Source of the DNA: Opisthocomus hoazin
Lineage: Eukaryota; Chordata; Aves; Opisthocomiformes; Opisthocomidae
NCBI RefSeq assembly: GCF_030867145.1
Contig: NC_134434.1
Coordinates: 7,936,001 to 8,000,000, forward strand
Reading direction: 5' to 3'
Length of the DNA stretch: 64,000 bases
Shown here: positions 1 through 12,373 of the stretch, in pieces
How positions within the stretch are numbered: the first letter of the stretch is position 1
How the letters are laid out: every line of letters starts with the position of its first letter
The notes under the pieces: generated by a model
What the model was told of the DNA's origin: nothing
Seen by the model: the letters and a program-made list of their open reading frames with translations, nothing else
The model's database searches: none
Position numbers and translations under genes: made by a program

Positions 1-1919
1 TCCGGTGGTGCCTGGTGGGAGTTGTTCTGTTGGGAAGGGAAAGGAAAGGCAGAGTGTGGGGACTTGGGTCCCCCGTAAGGACAGAGCACGGGTCGCGCCG
101 TGCGGGGTAGTAAATGCAGCTCTGTGAGCGCGGCGCAGCGACGGCTCCGCGCTGGCCACCTGTGCAAGGGGTGCGAGGGCCGCGTTCACCACCCCTGCCA
201 GCGTGTTGTCCGCCGCTCCCATCGCGAGCCATTCATCGCCCTCAAAGGTATGGAAATTGATGGGCACTGACTTTTTTTGGTGGTGAGGATATAAATTTGG
301 ATTTGGTTTCAGCTCTGACAAAGCCTGTGATTATGCCTCAGCTTTGTTTACTGGTTCACATTATTTATTATTTGTTTACTGTGGCCGTTGATGGAATTAC
401 GGCCTGTCCCTCCTGTCCCCAGCTGCGGGCCTGCCTTGCAAGGCCATCGCTCGCAGGTGTCGCCTGACCCTGCGCTGCCCCTCGCCGCCGCCTGTGTCCT
501 GTTTCTTTATTTTATTTTTGTTTGCTTCTGCTGCTGCTTCTTTTTTCTTTTTTTTTTCTTGTTCTTCGGGGGCCTTGAAATCTCCTCGCAGAGATTGAGA
601 ACGGAAGCGAGAAAGGGGGCTGTCTCTTCTGGAGATTATCCTCCCTCCTGGTTGTTGGCTCCGTTCCTGCCGAGCGGCTTGGAGTGTCTCTGAGACACCG
701 GTGCTGCCGCCGATAACATTCACTCCCGGGTCGCTCCGGCCCCGCCAGCCGTGGGGTTTTAAGCGTTTGTGCTGCTGGTTCGCCCGAGGCGCGCCTGCCG
801 TCGCGGGCACCGGGGTGCCCCTGAACTCTGAGCAAAAGATGCTCTCAATCCCGTAATCGTGCGTGCTCAGCAGGGCTGGGAGGGGGGTGCAATTGAATTC
901 TTCCATCTTGGTTAATTTTGGAGCAGTAATGGCCAAAGAACAGCTGCTCGTTTCGGGAGGAGTCACTAATGACACGTGTTCTTGTGACTGGGAAAATAAA
1001 AAAAAGTCCCATAAAAGACGGTGTCTGCTGGAGTTTGCTAAATCTCTTCTCCCCTTCTTCTCCCCATGAGCCGGGGCGGCAGAGCAGGACGTCGGCGTCT
1101 AATCGTGGCGGAGCGCAGCGGCTCGTCGGTCGCCCTGCCGTACCCGCCGCGTGTGCCCGGGGCTCGTCGGCGTTAGCCCTCATTGCGTGGCACTTGCTGC
1201 CGGATTAAATAACCCTGCCGGGGAGGAAGGCGGTTTTAGTGCTCTTGGTTCGTAAACTTCCCGGGGAGGAGCTGCGCAGCTCCTAACGCACCGATGAGTG
1301 TCTGCCCGGGGAAAGCTCGGCTGCCCTCGGGTCCAGCGTGGTCCCTTCCGTAGCCGGGGAGCGGAGCCTGGCCCGGATGCCCCATCCCCTCGGAGGAGGA
1401 GGACGAGGGATGGAGCCGGGCAGAGGAATGGGGCCCCCGGGAGAGCCGCTGCCAGAGCTGCCCCGTGCCTTGGACCCGTGCCTCGCTGTGCCTCCGCGGG
1501 ATGTCGGCTTGACTAGCAATGAGAGGCGTTAAATGGTGCCCTTCTTCCTCCCCTGCGGCTCCCCCCTCGTCCTCGCCCGGCTTGTTTTGCCGAGGCAGGA
1601 GCCTGCAGCCTGGAAAACACTGCGGCAGCTGCATCCTCTCCTCCGAGGCGTGCGCGGGACGCGGGCTGCCCCGCGTCACCTGCGTGCCCTCCTCGGCGCG
1701 CAGCTGGTTCGCGTTCCTGGCTCGGGGCTGGAGCACGAACACGGGGCTTCTCCCCGGGCACCAGTGGTGGGTGCTGGGCCCTCTCCCCGGGCTGGGGGAG
1801 CCTCCGGGCCCTGGCCCCGCGCCCCAGGGAGCTGCCTGGCCGAGGGAAGCCCGGGGGCTGCGCGCGGGGCCTTTTCCCAGCCCCGCCGTCAGCGTCTGAC
1901 TTTTGCCTGTCAGCGTGTG

Positions 1920-2440
1920 AGAGGAGTTTTATTGGCCTCTTTGATGTTGCGGAGACCAGAAACTGTACAGACTTTCATTAAAACCCTGCCCTGTGGGCCC
2001 TGGGATTATGAATATTAGAACATTGCCCTTTTATGTGAACGTGTATTGACCAGCGAACTCTGAGCAGTGTTTTTACTAACGACACCCAAGTGCCCATTAC
2101 AGCCCCTGCCTGTATTGCTTGAGGTTTACTGTCAGCAGCTCTTCGGGAAAGGTATAAAACCCCTTTCAGAAACGTTCCGCCGCTCCGTGCCGCGTGTGCG
2201 CGTATGTTAAAAGGTTGCTAAGCTGCCTGTGAAAGCTCATGAAGGCAATTATCCATTTAAAAAAAAAAAAAAAAAGCTAATTAGGCAATTTCTCTCTGTA
2301 TTTGAAAGCACCCTAGAGGGTCTCATGGGGCGGATTAAGATTTTGTAATATTTTTCAGCTCCTTACTTGATCGTTGCTGCTTCGTTTTCTTTCCCTGGCG
2401 TTGTGCAATATCGGGTAACAAAGGCTCGATTCACGCTCCT
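1920..2440. promoter_or_regulatory. AT-rich island in SLC38A10 intron, possible conserved noncoding element
   Basis: Within GC-rich intron the composition switches to AT-rich, low-repeat sequence with homeodomain-like TAAT and ATTA cores, such as CATTAAAACC near 1977 and CTAATTAGG near 2277. An A-run interrupts it at about 2258-2274. It has no coding potential. Such islands in bird GC-rich DNA are often conserved enhancers, but conservation cannot be seen from one sequence, so this is a guess. Confidence 0.25.
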
Positions 2441-3849
2441 TATGCAAGAGTGCCCTTTCCCCGGTGCTGCGGGGAGCCCGCGGGCCGGGACCCCGCGCCG
2501 TCCGTCCCACGTGTCGTCCTGGACGTGGCGGTCCGCGTTACCTGGGCTTGGGCGAAAGCCGGGGCCGCGTTCGGCTTCACCGCCGGCGTGCGGTGTGGCA
2601 TGGTGCCGAGGGCTCCTCCGTCCCTGCGCCGCGGCTGGGCGTTTGCCCCCAGAAAGAGACCTGCCCGGGCGCAGGCCGTGTCCCTGCCGGCGTTATCGGC
2701 CAGAGCAGCCCCGAACGTGTGCGAAACGTGGATTACGCGCGGCTCGTGATAGCTGCAGGAACAGCTTGACTCCGCCGCAGCTCTCCCTGGTGCTTTGTGC
2801 AAGCGAGCTTTTAATAGTGCCTGTGACACAGAAAAGGAACTCTCAGCCTCTTGTAATTTGGGTTCGGTTTTACTGCCGGTGCGTCGGGAGACAACTGTGA
2901 ACTAATTTCAGTGATGCCATTCTATAACCTTGTGAGATCTGTAACCGTTTCGGGGGGGAGGGGGGGGCTCTGGGGCTGGGGGGGCTGTGCAGGGCTCCCC
3001 GGGGAGGGCTCGGGGCTGCGGGGCTGCTTGGCACGTCTGAGCACAGCGGTTTGCCCCCATCCCTCTGTTCTGCTTCGTTCTGCTTAGCAGGGTGCAGGGC
3101 TCGCATGCCTCGCGGAGGGGGATTGCTCCGTTTCACCGCGCTGAAGCGGTTGGAGCGGCTCTGGAGCTGGACCAGCACGAGCAGATCCTGAGCCCCGCGA
3201 CCCTCGTCAGCCCTCGGCCGACGGCCCCTGCCCCGCAGCGCCGGCATCGCCCAGCTGTGCCGGGACGGTGACGTCTCCTCGCGCTCCCCGTGCCGTCCCC
3301 GGGGCTGCCCTGGTCCCTTTGCCGGCTCCCGTCAGCTCCGGGGCCGTCCCGCTCCCCTGCCCACAGCAGCGTGCGTGGACGCCGCTTTCTCAGCCGCGGT
3401 CACTGCTGCGGTGGGCGAGCGCGGTGGGAGAACCACATGAGGAGGGATTTAATGCCTTTCGGGGACCGTTGCTACGATCCGAACCAGGAGCCGGAGGAGG
3501 GGGGAAGGGAAGCTTTTAGGTTGCTAATCGTGAAATTTTATTGCAGCCTAGAGAGGCCGTTGGCAAACCGCAACGCACACGCGCGCGCACGCAGGCAGGT
3601 CGGTTGCAGAAAGCCCTGCCGTCCCTCCGCCGCCCCGGGAGCGAGGAGCCGCTGAGGAGCGTCGGGAGCCGCGGCCGAGCAGACCCTCCCGGCACTGCCG
3701 GACGCCCGGGTCCTCTCCTCGTAAGGCAGAAGGCTTTTACAGCCTCTCGGCCCTCGCCTGTAAACTCCAACGCCGCTCATAAAACATTTAGAGGCGCGGC
3801 ATTACTGTAACACTCTCCGAAGGGACCTGCAGGGCGACGAGACAGCTAG

Positions 3850-4075
3850 AGCGATTATTACACATCCTGAGCAAAATTGTTCTCTGCAAACCACATACAG
3901 CCCCTTACAGATTTCCATGCAGCGCGAGAGGTCGTTAATTCACGCCCCGATGATGAACTTAATTTTGTTTCCTGCTGGGCGAGTGACGGCTTGGAGGCAA
4001 CTTTGTCTTATTATGGCATGGAGGCTTTTAGTTTGTGTTTTGTTTGTGTTTTGGTCTTTGCTTGCATTGTTTGCA
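3850..4075. promoter_or_regulatory. AT-rich island in SLC38A10 intron, possible conserved noncoding element
   Basis: A second non-repetitive AT-rich island, with motifs such as CGATTATTACAC near 3851, GTTAATTCACG near 3934 and CTTAATTTTG near 3959. It has no open frame of interest and no match to the CR1 copies in the window. Regulatory function is inference from composition only. Confidence 0.22.
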
Positions 4076-5954
4076 GGACCCAGAGCTGCGGCCGCCTCTT
4101 GATTTACGACCGGCGCTTCTCCCTGCGGCGGGGGCTGCCCCAGCCCCTCGCGTCCCGGACCCGCGGGGCTTTCACCTGCTGCGGGCTCCTCTGGCCAACC
4201 CCGCCGTGCGTGCAGGGGCGGGTCTGCCTTTAACTCCTCTGTTTCCCGCTTGCATGGAAAGCTTTCCGCCTCCTTCCTGGTGATTTCCCCTCTTCTCCAT
4301 CATCTGGGGTTGTCGTTCCCTCCCGCCGTGGGAACGGCTCTGCCCATGTCGCGGTTCTCTGCGTCCTCTGGTTTCGCATGCGCCGCGGTCTTCCCCGAAC
4401 GCAGCCATCTCCCGGCTTCATGAACCAATTAACGGAAAAACTTTCCTCCAACAGAGCACAGAATTTTTTTTTTTGCTGCGAGGCCAGGATTGAGCTGGGA
4501 ACATCCGCAGCCGTGCCGAGCACTCCCCTCCCCGGCCTCCTGCTTCCCAGGGCCCCCGTCCAGGGCTGGGCACCGGTTCCTGCAGCCCCTGCTTTCCTGA
4601 AAGGAGGAGCATCCTGCCCTGACTCGCTGAACCCTGGGAAGTCCCTCGCTGGAGAGACGGACCCTTGGGTACCAGACTCGAATTTCTCATGAAATCCGAG
4701 TGCTTTTCCCCTCCCACCGTCGTTCCCAGTGCGGAGCGGCGCTGACAGCCGGCCAGCCCCGGCACATGGCCCTGCAGTGGGCGCGGAGCTCCGCGCCAGA
4801 GAGCCCAGGTTTCTGGACCGGCGCTGGGTCCTTCTGGCACGGATCCCTCGGGGCCAGGCTTTTGTACTTATTTTGCTTGTTTCCCTCCCCCCCTCGCTCC
4901 CCAGCTTGGGTAAGGCCCACGCAGCTGAAGTTGTGGCAATCTCTGCTTTCCCATGAGTTCATCTTGTAATAAATCGCACCAGCCCTGTGGAGGGGGAGGA
5001 GAAAATGGAAAGATGTTTTTAGAATTAATTCCCCAAAGGAAATCGCATGGGGGAGGGCAACTGGGGGAAAGAGTTGGGAATTTTTTTTTGTTACAGAAGA
5101 TAGATTTTTTTTTTTTTTTTTCCTTCTCATTTAGAGTTTGTTGGATGGAAAAAAATCTGCAGAACAACTTCAGTGCTGGGAAACAATTAGATTTCCTCCT
5201 CTGCTGCTCTTTGGAGGAAGGGTTCACTCCCTGTTCGTGCTGTGTGGGTTGTCGGAAGGGACCGTTCCCATCCCTCGCATTCCACGTGGTTCCTCCAGCG
5301 CTGAACCCAGTCACTGGTTTGACTGGGACGTGTCTTCCAGAAATATCCCATCCCTGAGGGAGAGTTCCTGTCTCCCCCAGGGCTTTGCCCTGGTGCTTGC
5401 TCGATCGGTTCCTCGACGTTTCATCCCTTCTGCGCGGTCGCCCAGCTCTCGTCCCTCCCGCCCGTCCTCCTTGCGGCGTTTGAAGGGCTGGGGTGTGCAA
5501 AAAAGAGGGGAAAAAATAAAAATATCAGAGGTTTTGAGCTGCTGTGGATGTGCAGCCAGCGCAGGTGGGAGCAGGAGGGTGGTGGGGGGCTGCAGCCGGA
5601 CCCCCCCTCGGTTCCTCCTGGTGTTGGGGGTCTGGCGCGGGGGTCCAGCGCGGGGAGCCGGGAGGATGCTACCATCTGGCGGCATCGGCTCGCAGCGGCA
5701 GCCGCTCCATCCCAGCCCTGCCTCGCTGCCCGGCCTCGGCTTCCGCAGCCATAAAAAGCCACCGTAGGGAGAACAAACAGGAGACCCCAGAACAAAAGCC
5801 CCAGCCGCTGTGTACTGTCGCTGCGGGGAAAATGCTGCTTGGCTTGTGCTGGCAAAGGGGCTCGGAGCAGACAAAGCGGTGGCCTGGATCCTGGCGGCGG
5901 GCTGACGGCGCAGCCGTGCGTGACCTCACGCAATTAACTGTCGTGCGTTTGCAG

Positions 5955-8900
5955 ACCCGAACCTGGCCGTGGCGGAGGCGGAGGATGACCGCGATAAACC
6001 GAAGCTGATGGATGAGAAGGAGGAGATGGAGCAGCCGCAAATCAAGGTGCCGATGGAGGTACCCGAGAGAGAGGAGGAGAGGGGAAAGCCGGAGGAGAAA
6101 GTGCAGCTCGACCGTCCCGATCAAGGTAACAAGGAGCCTGGGGAACGGGTGCCAGCTTTGGAGCTGGGAGGTGTGCGGCGCAGGGCTGTGTCCAATCAAG
6201 GTCCTGAGCTCTGCTCGTTCCCTCGTGGACTGAGGGTGATTTAGTATCTGACGCTCTTGAGGCTCGTTAGAATCGTTTAGGTTGGCAAAGACCTTTAAGG
6301 TCATCGAGTCCAACCATCAGGAGGGCAGCCTCCTGCTGAGGAGGAAGAGCCGGGCTGAAAGAGGACAGCAGGCAGCCGGGTGTGCTGCGAACCCGCTGCC
6401 CGTTCGCTGCTCCCCTCTGTCTCGAGCCCCCTGACCCTGCCTGTTGCCCACCCTAGGGATTGCCCTGCCCGTGGGGGAAGCGCATCGCCACGAGCCGCCC
6501 GTCCCGCACGACGAAGTGGTCGTGGACATGGGGCGGGAGCGGGAGGAATCCGATGAGAACAAGCTTGCGCCCGGCGGGGCCGACGGTCGTCTGCTCCAGC
6601 CGGCGCTGGAGGAGCCGGCCGCGCCGAAGCCGCAGAAAGAGGCACTTGGCCCGAAAGAAGGGAAGGAAGCGATCGCTGAGAACCAACTGCGGGGAGGGAC
6701 TGACGAACCCGTCAAGAATCCGAAGAACGTCCTGGAGGTGATGGCGCAGCAGGATGGCAGGCCGCCATACAAAGAGCTGGAGCCAGACAAACAAGCACTG
6801 GAAGCCAAGGCGCAAGCCGCCGTGCCGGACGGCGAGAAGAAAGCCGAGGCTGCAGGTGACAGGGAGGAATCGAAGCTCCAGCTCCCCAGGAAAGCCGAGG
6901 AGGCTGCGAAGTCCGTGGAGAAGGAAGCCGACCCTGGTAAGCCCCCTCCACGGCGGCTTGTCTGAACAAACTCTCCTCTTGACCTGTGATCCCCCCCGGG
7001 AAAGCGGGCAGTTCGGTTCTCCCTACCTACGTCCCGGTGTTTCCTTTTAATTTCACGAGGTGAGCGTGTGAGCATGCACAGCCCCTTCAGCAGCTGCTGG
7101 GGGAAAGGAGGAATCTGGTGGCTTTGACAGCTACTGTAATACCTGTCAAACAGTTGTTTGCTCGGCTGCTAAATGTCGGGTGCCGTGCTGTTCCTGTGCG
7201 TCTCCGCACTCACTGGGGACACCGAGCCGGGAGATCTTGACAGGTAACACATTGCTAAGTGCCCGTCTAAAAGCGAGTTAGAACCGTTCTTGCATTTTAA
7301 TTGGCTGAGGTAGTTAGCGCTGGCTCACTGCCACGAGTCTATAAGATTGTTAAATATTTTTTTTTTATTACTTCCCTCGCAGTCATTGGGATGAATATAA
7401 ACCGTGCCGGCTCAGGCAGGGAGGGACAACACGACGTGGAGTATTTTAGAGAACATCTGCTGCCGGAAGCGTCCTTGCTGACTGCGAAGGTCTGTCTGTC
7501 CGCAGGTGGGAAGCGGGAGCTGCCCGTCCCGGACAGAGCGGATCAGCTGGAGCCGAGGGAGGCCCGCAACACCGAGGAGAAGCAGCAGGAGAATGCGGAG
7601 GGTGAGCCCGCGGCCCCGGGCTGTGTGGGGAGGGGAAGGCGCCCAGCTCTCGCCGGGAGCTGGGGTTTCTCTCTGCGGGAGGACGGTGCCAGCCGGCGCC
7701 GTTCTTGGCTCTCGCCGGCGCATAGCTTTAGGCCACCGTCAGCGCCGTGTCGGCAGCAGTTGGTGCCCTGCGGCGCAGGCTGGCCGTCCGGCGGTGCAGC
7801 CGCTCTGGGACGTGAGTCACCCTGGCACCGGCTGCTCCCCGGCGTTGGCGGCTCGAGCGCAGGCGTGCTGCCGCGGCAAGGGCGTGACCGGGGTGAAACC
7901 GCTTGGCTGGGGCAAAACGGGGGGACCGGCAGCACCGCGGCATCGCCCTGCAGCTTCGGGGCGTGGGGCGGGCACGGGCGTTGGTGTGTGGGGAGACCTG
8001 GGCCCGTAGCCGTGCCGGGGAGCGTGGCAAAGCCCCGTCTGCTCCTTCCGTGGGGCCTCGGCGCTGGTGCTGTGCCGTGAGCCCTTCCGCAGGCTGAGCT
8101 CGTTGCCTGCCGCCGTCCAGGGGTCGGAGCCCGAGCTGGGGCTGGCAGCCTGTGCGTGGTGGGGTCCCGCGGCTCTTCGCCTTCGCTCGGGCCCGGAGGC
8201 CGTGGGCGCTTGGTGCGATGGGCGGTGGCAGCGGGCAGGCTCTGCTCCGGGGGAGCGCATCGCCCTCCTCTTGGGTGGTTACGTCTCGGTTTTCGACCCG
8301 TTTCTCTCCATTCTGCGTTGCAATGGGACTTCGAAAACAGCGTAAAAAGCTGGTGGTGGGTAGGGACTGTGAGGACTCTGCGCGTTTCAAGGAGGGTGGA
8401 GGGACCTGAGTTTCCGTGGGGTTTTCCATCTCGGTCCGTGTGGGATTTGCTGGGGCTGCTTTCCCATCAGGATGTCACCAGAAGCTGCTCTGGGCTTGTT
8501 CTGTTCCCCTGCTCCGAGCTGAGCTTTGAACCCAAAGGGTGGAAAGGGTGACGAGGCGTCGCGGGGGCAAGGTGGAGGGTGCGAAGCTCCGTGGATGCTC
8601 TCTGCAAACAGCTGCCTCGCCGGGACCATCGTGCTCCGGCTGTAGCTGCCCTGGGCCACGTGAGCCCAAGTACTTTGTTTATAAATGTTTAAGATGTTTT
8701 TTTTTATGAAGATTACCTGTTAAAATCCAGCCAGGGCGCTGGCTGAGGCCTGCTTTCCCTGCGATCAAAGGAGCCGGCAGTTAGCGTCGCCCTTTGTTTG
8801 TGTGGAAGAGGCGTGCTGCGCCGACACCGGAGTTCGGCGTGTTTGCAGAGCTCTTGGCGAGAAACTCTTGGATTTGGCACCAAACCTTTGCTGCCTGCTC

Positions 8901-11900
8901 AGCCCAAACACTCCCATGCCGAGCGGGGACCTGGCGGGCTCGCAGAGTCGGGCAGGAGAAATGACTTCTGTTTTCGCCGTTTATTCTGAGCAAAGTGCGA
9001 AGAGTAAACAGTTCTGGGGAAGTCGACTGCTCTCTTGAAACGACCGAATCCCCCCTCGCAGCCCAGCTTTCTGCGAACGGGGTGGAAGGGGAATTCCAGG
9101 GGCCCTCGGCTCACAGCGCCGGGATGTGAACTGGAAATATTGCTCTGCAGTCACCGTGTGGGTGATCAGCAGGACGGGGGTGAGGCAGCGCGTGCTGGGG
9201 AAGCATTAACCTGGACAGCATCCCTTTTTAATTGAAATGGCATTTTACAGGCTGTTAATTTGGACGTTATTTCCTTTGAGGCGTAGTAGTCTGGAAACAC
9301 CTTGAGCTTCAGAGGAGCGCTACGTGCCGGCGCGGGAGGCGGGCGACACGCGGGGTCGTGCTCTCCCGACGCGACGCACGCCCGGGTCTCTGTCCAGGCG
9401 GGGAGCGGCAGCAGCGTTCCCCTGCAGACCCGGCACTCCTGGTTTGTGCCCGACGCGTCGCCTGCGGCGAGTGAGTCGACGCGAGTCGCTTCTCCTTGGC
9501 CCGAAATGCTCCTGTCCGTTCCGCATCAGGCCGCGGCGGCGAAGGGCCAGCGGGCAGGGGTTCGCTGCTGTCCCATGGCATGGGCAGCTCGGGTTTATCG
9601 CGGTGGCAGCTCAGCTCCGGGGAGCGTGGAGCTGCCTTTCTGCACCGCTGCAACCTGCCTGGCCCCCCGCGCTGCTGCGAGGGGACTCGGCCATTAAACC
9701 CGGGGTTTCTGCTCGAGATCCCAGCCCTTTCGCCGCGCTCGGAGCCAAAATCCTCAGCAGGGTTGTTCAGTGGGTGTCTTCCTGCCGTGCGCTGGGCTAG
9801 ACCTTCCCTTGGCTAAGCCAGGCGAAGAGACAACAGCAGCCTCTCATCACTCGGGCTGTGTAACCCAGGACTTGGCCCTTGGAAGGACCCAGCTCAGCCT
9901 CTGTGCCTCGCGTGTTGGGTTGATATTTCCGCGTAGGTGCGGGTGGCTTCCCTCTGAGGGCAGCTCTGGTGCTCTGCCGTAGCTGGATTCTCCCAGTTCC
10001 TCCCAAGATGGCACGTTTGCTGCTGGTGGCCTTTCCAGGCTGGGTTTAGCTGGGATGAAGTCTTTGCAGTGCATTCGAAGAGATGATCTGTGTTTGAGGA
10101 GCCTGGCTGAGGTAGAGCACCGCGCTGGGGCTTCCCCAGGCAGCTTTGAAAGCAGCTCTTCTTCCATGGGCAGCCAAGCCCCTCGCTCTCACACAGAATC
10201 CCAGAATCCCAGCATGGTGGGGGTGGGAAGGGCCCTCTGTGGGTCACCCAGCCCAACCCCCTGCCCAAGCAGGGTCACCCACAGCAGGCTGCACAGCACC
10301 GCGTCCAGGCGGGGCTGGAATATCTCCAGAGAAGGAGACTCCACAGCCTCCCTGGGCAGCCTGGGCCAGGGCTCCGTCACCCTCAGAGGGAAGAAGTTCT
10401 TCCTCGGGTTCAGCTGGAGCTTCCTCTGCTTCAGTTTGTGCCCGTTGCCCCTTGTCCTGTCGCTGGGCACCACTGGAAAGAGTCTGGCCCCGTCCTCCTG
10501 ACCCCCACCCTGCAGATATTTAGAGGCATTTCGAAGGTCCCCTCGCAGCCTTCTCTTCTCCAGGCTGAGCAAGCCCAGCTCCCTCAGCCTCTCCTCGTAG
10601 GAGAGATGCTCCAGTCCTCTCCTCATCCTTGTAGCCCTCCGCTGGACTCTCTTTTTATTTTTCTTTCTTTTTTTTCCCCTCTTTTCTAGAAGCGGGACAG
10701 GCGAAACTGCTTGATCATGCTGTGCTGCTGCAGGTAATCAAAGAACAGCAGGTCCAGCACAAGCAGCTCCTGGACCAGCAGGCTAAACTGCTGGCCGTGA
10801 TTGAAGAGCAGCACAAGGAGATCCACCAGCAAAGGCAGGAGGAGGGAGGAGAGGAGAAGCCAAAGCAAGGTAAGGACATCGCCAAGGAGTGTGACCCCTC
10901 CACGGGCTGGTCACTGCTCGAAGCAGCTTTGGAATCGGACTGGGAAGGGGATCTGAGTCCCTTCAGAGTCCGCTCTGCCAAAGCCATTCGTGTGCCTGAC
11001 CCTGGCCTCCAAGGCGGGGATCCCCGGCCCCGATCGCAGGGAGAACCCCGCTCTCCCTCACGCCTCTCCTTGTTTCATCCATGGCTGTGGATGTGATCTC
11101 TGCTCCTGCTCCCCGCTGCGCAGAACGGGGTGGCGGGAGCAGGGAGTCTGTCTCGTGTAAGATCGAGCTTTTCCGTGTTGGTTTTTGTTCTGCAGCGGAG
11201 GCGCAGCAGGAGCCGGCTGTGCCTCTCTCCAGGAGCAAGGAGGACGAGGGCCTCGGAGCGAAGCAAGAAGCTGCGGCAAAGCCACTCAGCAAAGAGCTGC
11301 CGGAGCCCGCGGGGCAGGGCCCGGGCAGGCAGCCTGCTGACCCCGCGGAGCAGCGCAGGGGCACGGCGGGGAGGCTGGAAGAGGCCGGGCACAGGCGTGA
11401 GATTCCTGGGGTCCCTCCCAAGGAGCAGAAGGTGCTGCCGCAGGAGAATGACAGAGCTGGTAAAAATCCCGCGGAGAACTGGGAACCCCTTCGCGGGGAT
11501 GCCCAACACATTCTGGCAGCCAGAAACCACCTAGAAAAGAAGCCCTTGGCAGAGGATTTAGGAGGAGATCACGAAGCCAAAGCTGGAAGAGACGTCCACG
11601 AGAGGAAGAATTCCCTGCAAGCCGTGGAAGTAGCTACAGCTCCCATCCAAAGAGAACAGCTGGGGGCTGCCAAAGTTCAGGGAGCAGCAGGAAAGGAGCT
11701 GGAAAGAGACTCAGGAACAGACCTCAAAGCCAAAGCACAGAGTCAGGTGGAGCCCAAGGACCTGGCAGCTGCGCTGGACTCCTCCAGCAGAAGGAACGTG
11801 GCGGAGGGCGAGCAGCACCTACGGGAGCGCCTGAGGGGTGCGGACGCCACGGGAGGTGAGGGTGCCAGCAGACAGCAGCACGCCTCGCAGAGGGACCCGG

Positions 11901-12373
11901 CTGGCAGAGGGGAGGCGAAGGACGAAGCTGCTCGGGAGAAGGTGGGGGATGCGGCCCCCGACCCGCAGGGAGGTCTCCGGACCAAGCAGAGGCACGGGGA
12001 CAGAGGTGTCTCAAACGATGCCGAGAAGAAACCCGGCCCTGAGAAGGCTCCTGCCCTAAAGCCCGAGAAAGGAGCGGCTGCCCCGGGGGACCAGAAGCTG
12101 GACCGCGACCTCAAACCGAACCGGGACCTGAAACTGCAGGCGGACCTGGACCTCCGCCGGAGGAGACGGGACCTGCTGCCTCCCGAGGAGGAGGAGGAGG
12201 CGGCTGCACAGGGGGCGGGGGTCTTCATTGGCCTGAACCCCCTTCCAGATGTGAAAGTGAACGACCTCCGGAGCGCCCTGGAGACGCGGCTGAGCCAAGT
12301 TGCGGAGGGAGCTCAGCAGGTGGTCCGCAGCCGGCAGATCAAGCAGGCGACGCAGCCCGACCGCAGCCTCTGA
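5955..12373 (+). CDS. SLC38A10: SLC38A10, C-terminal five coding exons (5'-partial in window)
   Basis: Putative sodium-coupled neutral amino acid transporter 10 (SLC38 family). Its membrane transporter domain lies outside the window; what is seen is the long hydrophilic C-terminal tail. Exons with consensus GT-AG borders are 5955-6125, 6457-6936, 7506-7601, 10690-10869 and 11196-12373, about 700 residues in all, ending at TGA 12371-12373. The tail is rich in Glu, Lys, Gln and Ala. The fourth exon has the recognisable segment [19 protein letters not shown], and the last residues carry the family-like [17 protein letters not shown]. Every internal junction is phase 1, so the four internal exons have lengths divisible by three. 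Identity rests on these motifs and on the neighbours NDUFAF8, TEPSIN, CEP131 and AATK, which match the human 17q25.3 order. I could not place the preceding exon. Confidence 0.92.
6269..6320 (-). mobile_element. CR1 3'-end remnant, short
   Basis: A short piece in the 331-bp intron between SLC38A10 exons 5955-6125 and 6457-6936. It contains the classic inverted CR1 3' end, including GTTTAGGTTGG and CATCGAGTCCAACCAT. It differs from the other, younger-looking copies in the window and is probably an older insertion of another subfamily. Confidence 0.7.
7602..10192 (+). other. SLC38A10: SLC38A10 intron, mostly unremarkable
   Basis: Intron sequence between exon 7506-7601 and the CR1 copy that precedes the next exon. 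It is GC-rich with many meaningless open frames. Small AT-rich patches lie at about 8670-8730 and 9225-9290. I see no exon, RNA gene or tandem repeat here. Confidence 0.6.
10193..10650 (-). mobile_element. CR1 retroposon, 5'-truncated, antisense to SLC38A10
   Basis: A non-LTR retroposon of the CR1 family in reverse orientation. The left end carries the inverted 3' tail with repeated CAGAATCCCAG. Read on the minus strand, the body encodes the last part of CR1 ORF2 (motifs [16 protein letters not shown] and [10 protein letters not shown]) and then the 3'UTR. The right end stops just before the pyrimidine tract of the SLC38A10 exon at 10690. It is nearly the same sequence as the copies at 22181, 23725, 27542, 39407, 57328 and 60014. 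Confidence 0.93.

Larger units (their letters stand above)
1..5954 (+). other. SLC38A10: SLC38A10 intron, no recognisable exon
   Basis: This stretch lies upstream of the first SLC38A10 exon I can recognise. Many open frames cross it on both strands, but none resembles the 11-transmembrane transporter part of SLC38A10 and none is flanked by convincing splice sites in the right phase. The most splice-like point is a possible donor near 247, with no recognisable protein before it. The interior alternates GC-rich sequence with AT-rich islands around 1920-2440 and 3850-4075. I read the whole stretch as intron; the membrane-domain exons should lie to the left of the window. Confidence 0.6.

Noticed and set aside
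1-250. A possible SLC38A10 exon ending at a donor-like CAAAGGTATGG near 247
   Set aside because: No frame before it resembles the transporter, and no clear acceptor is visible, so it is left as intron.
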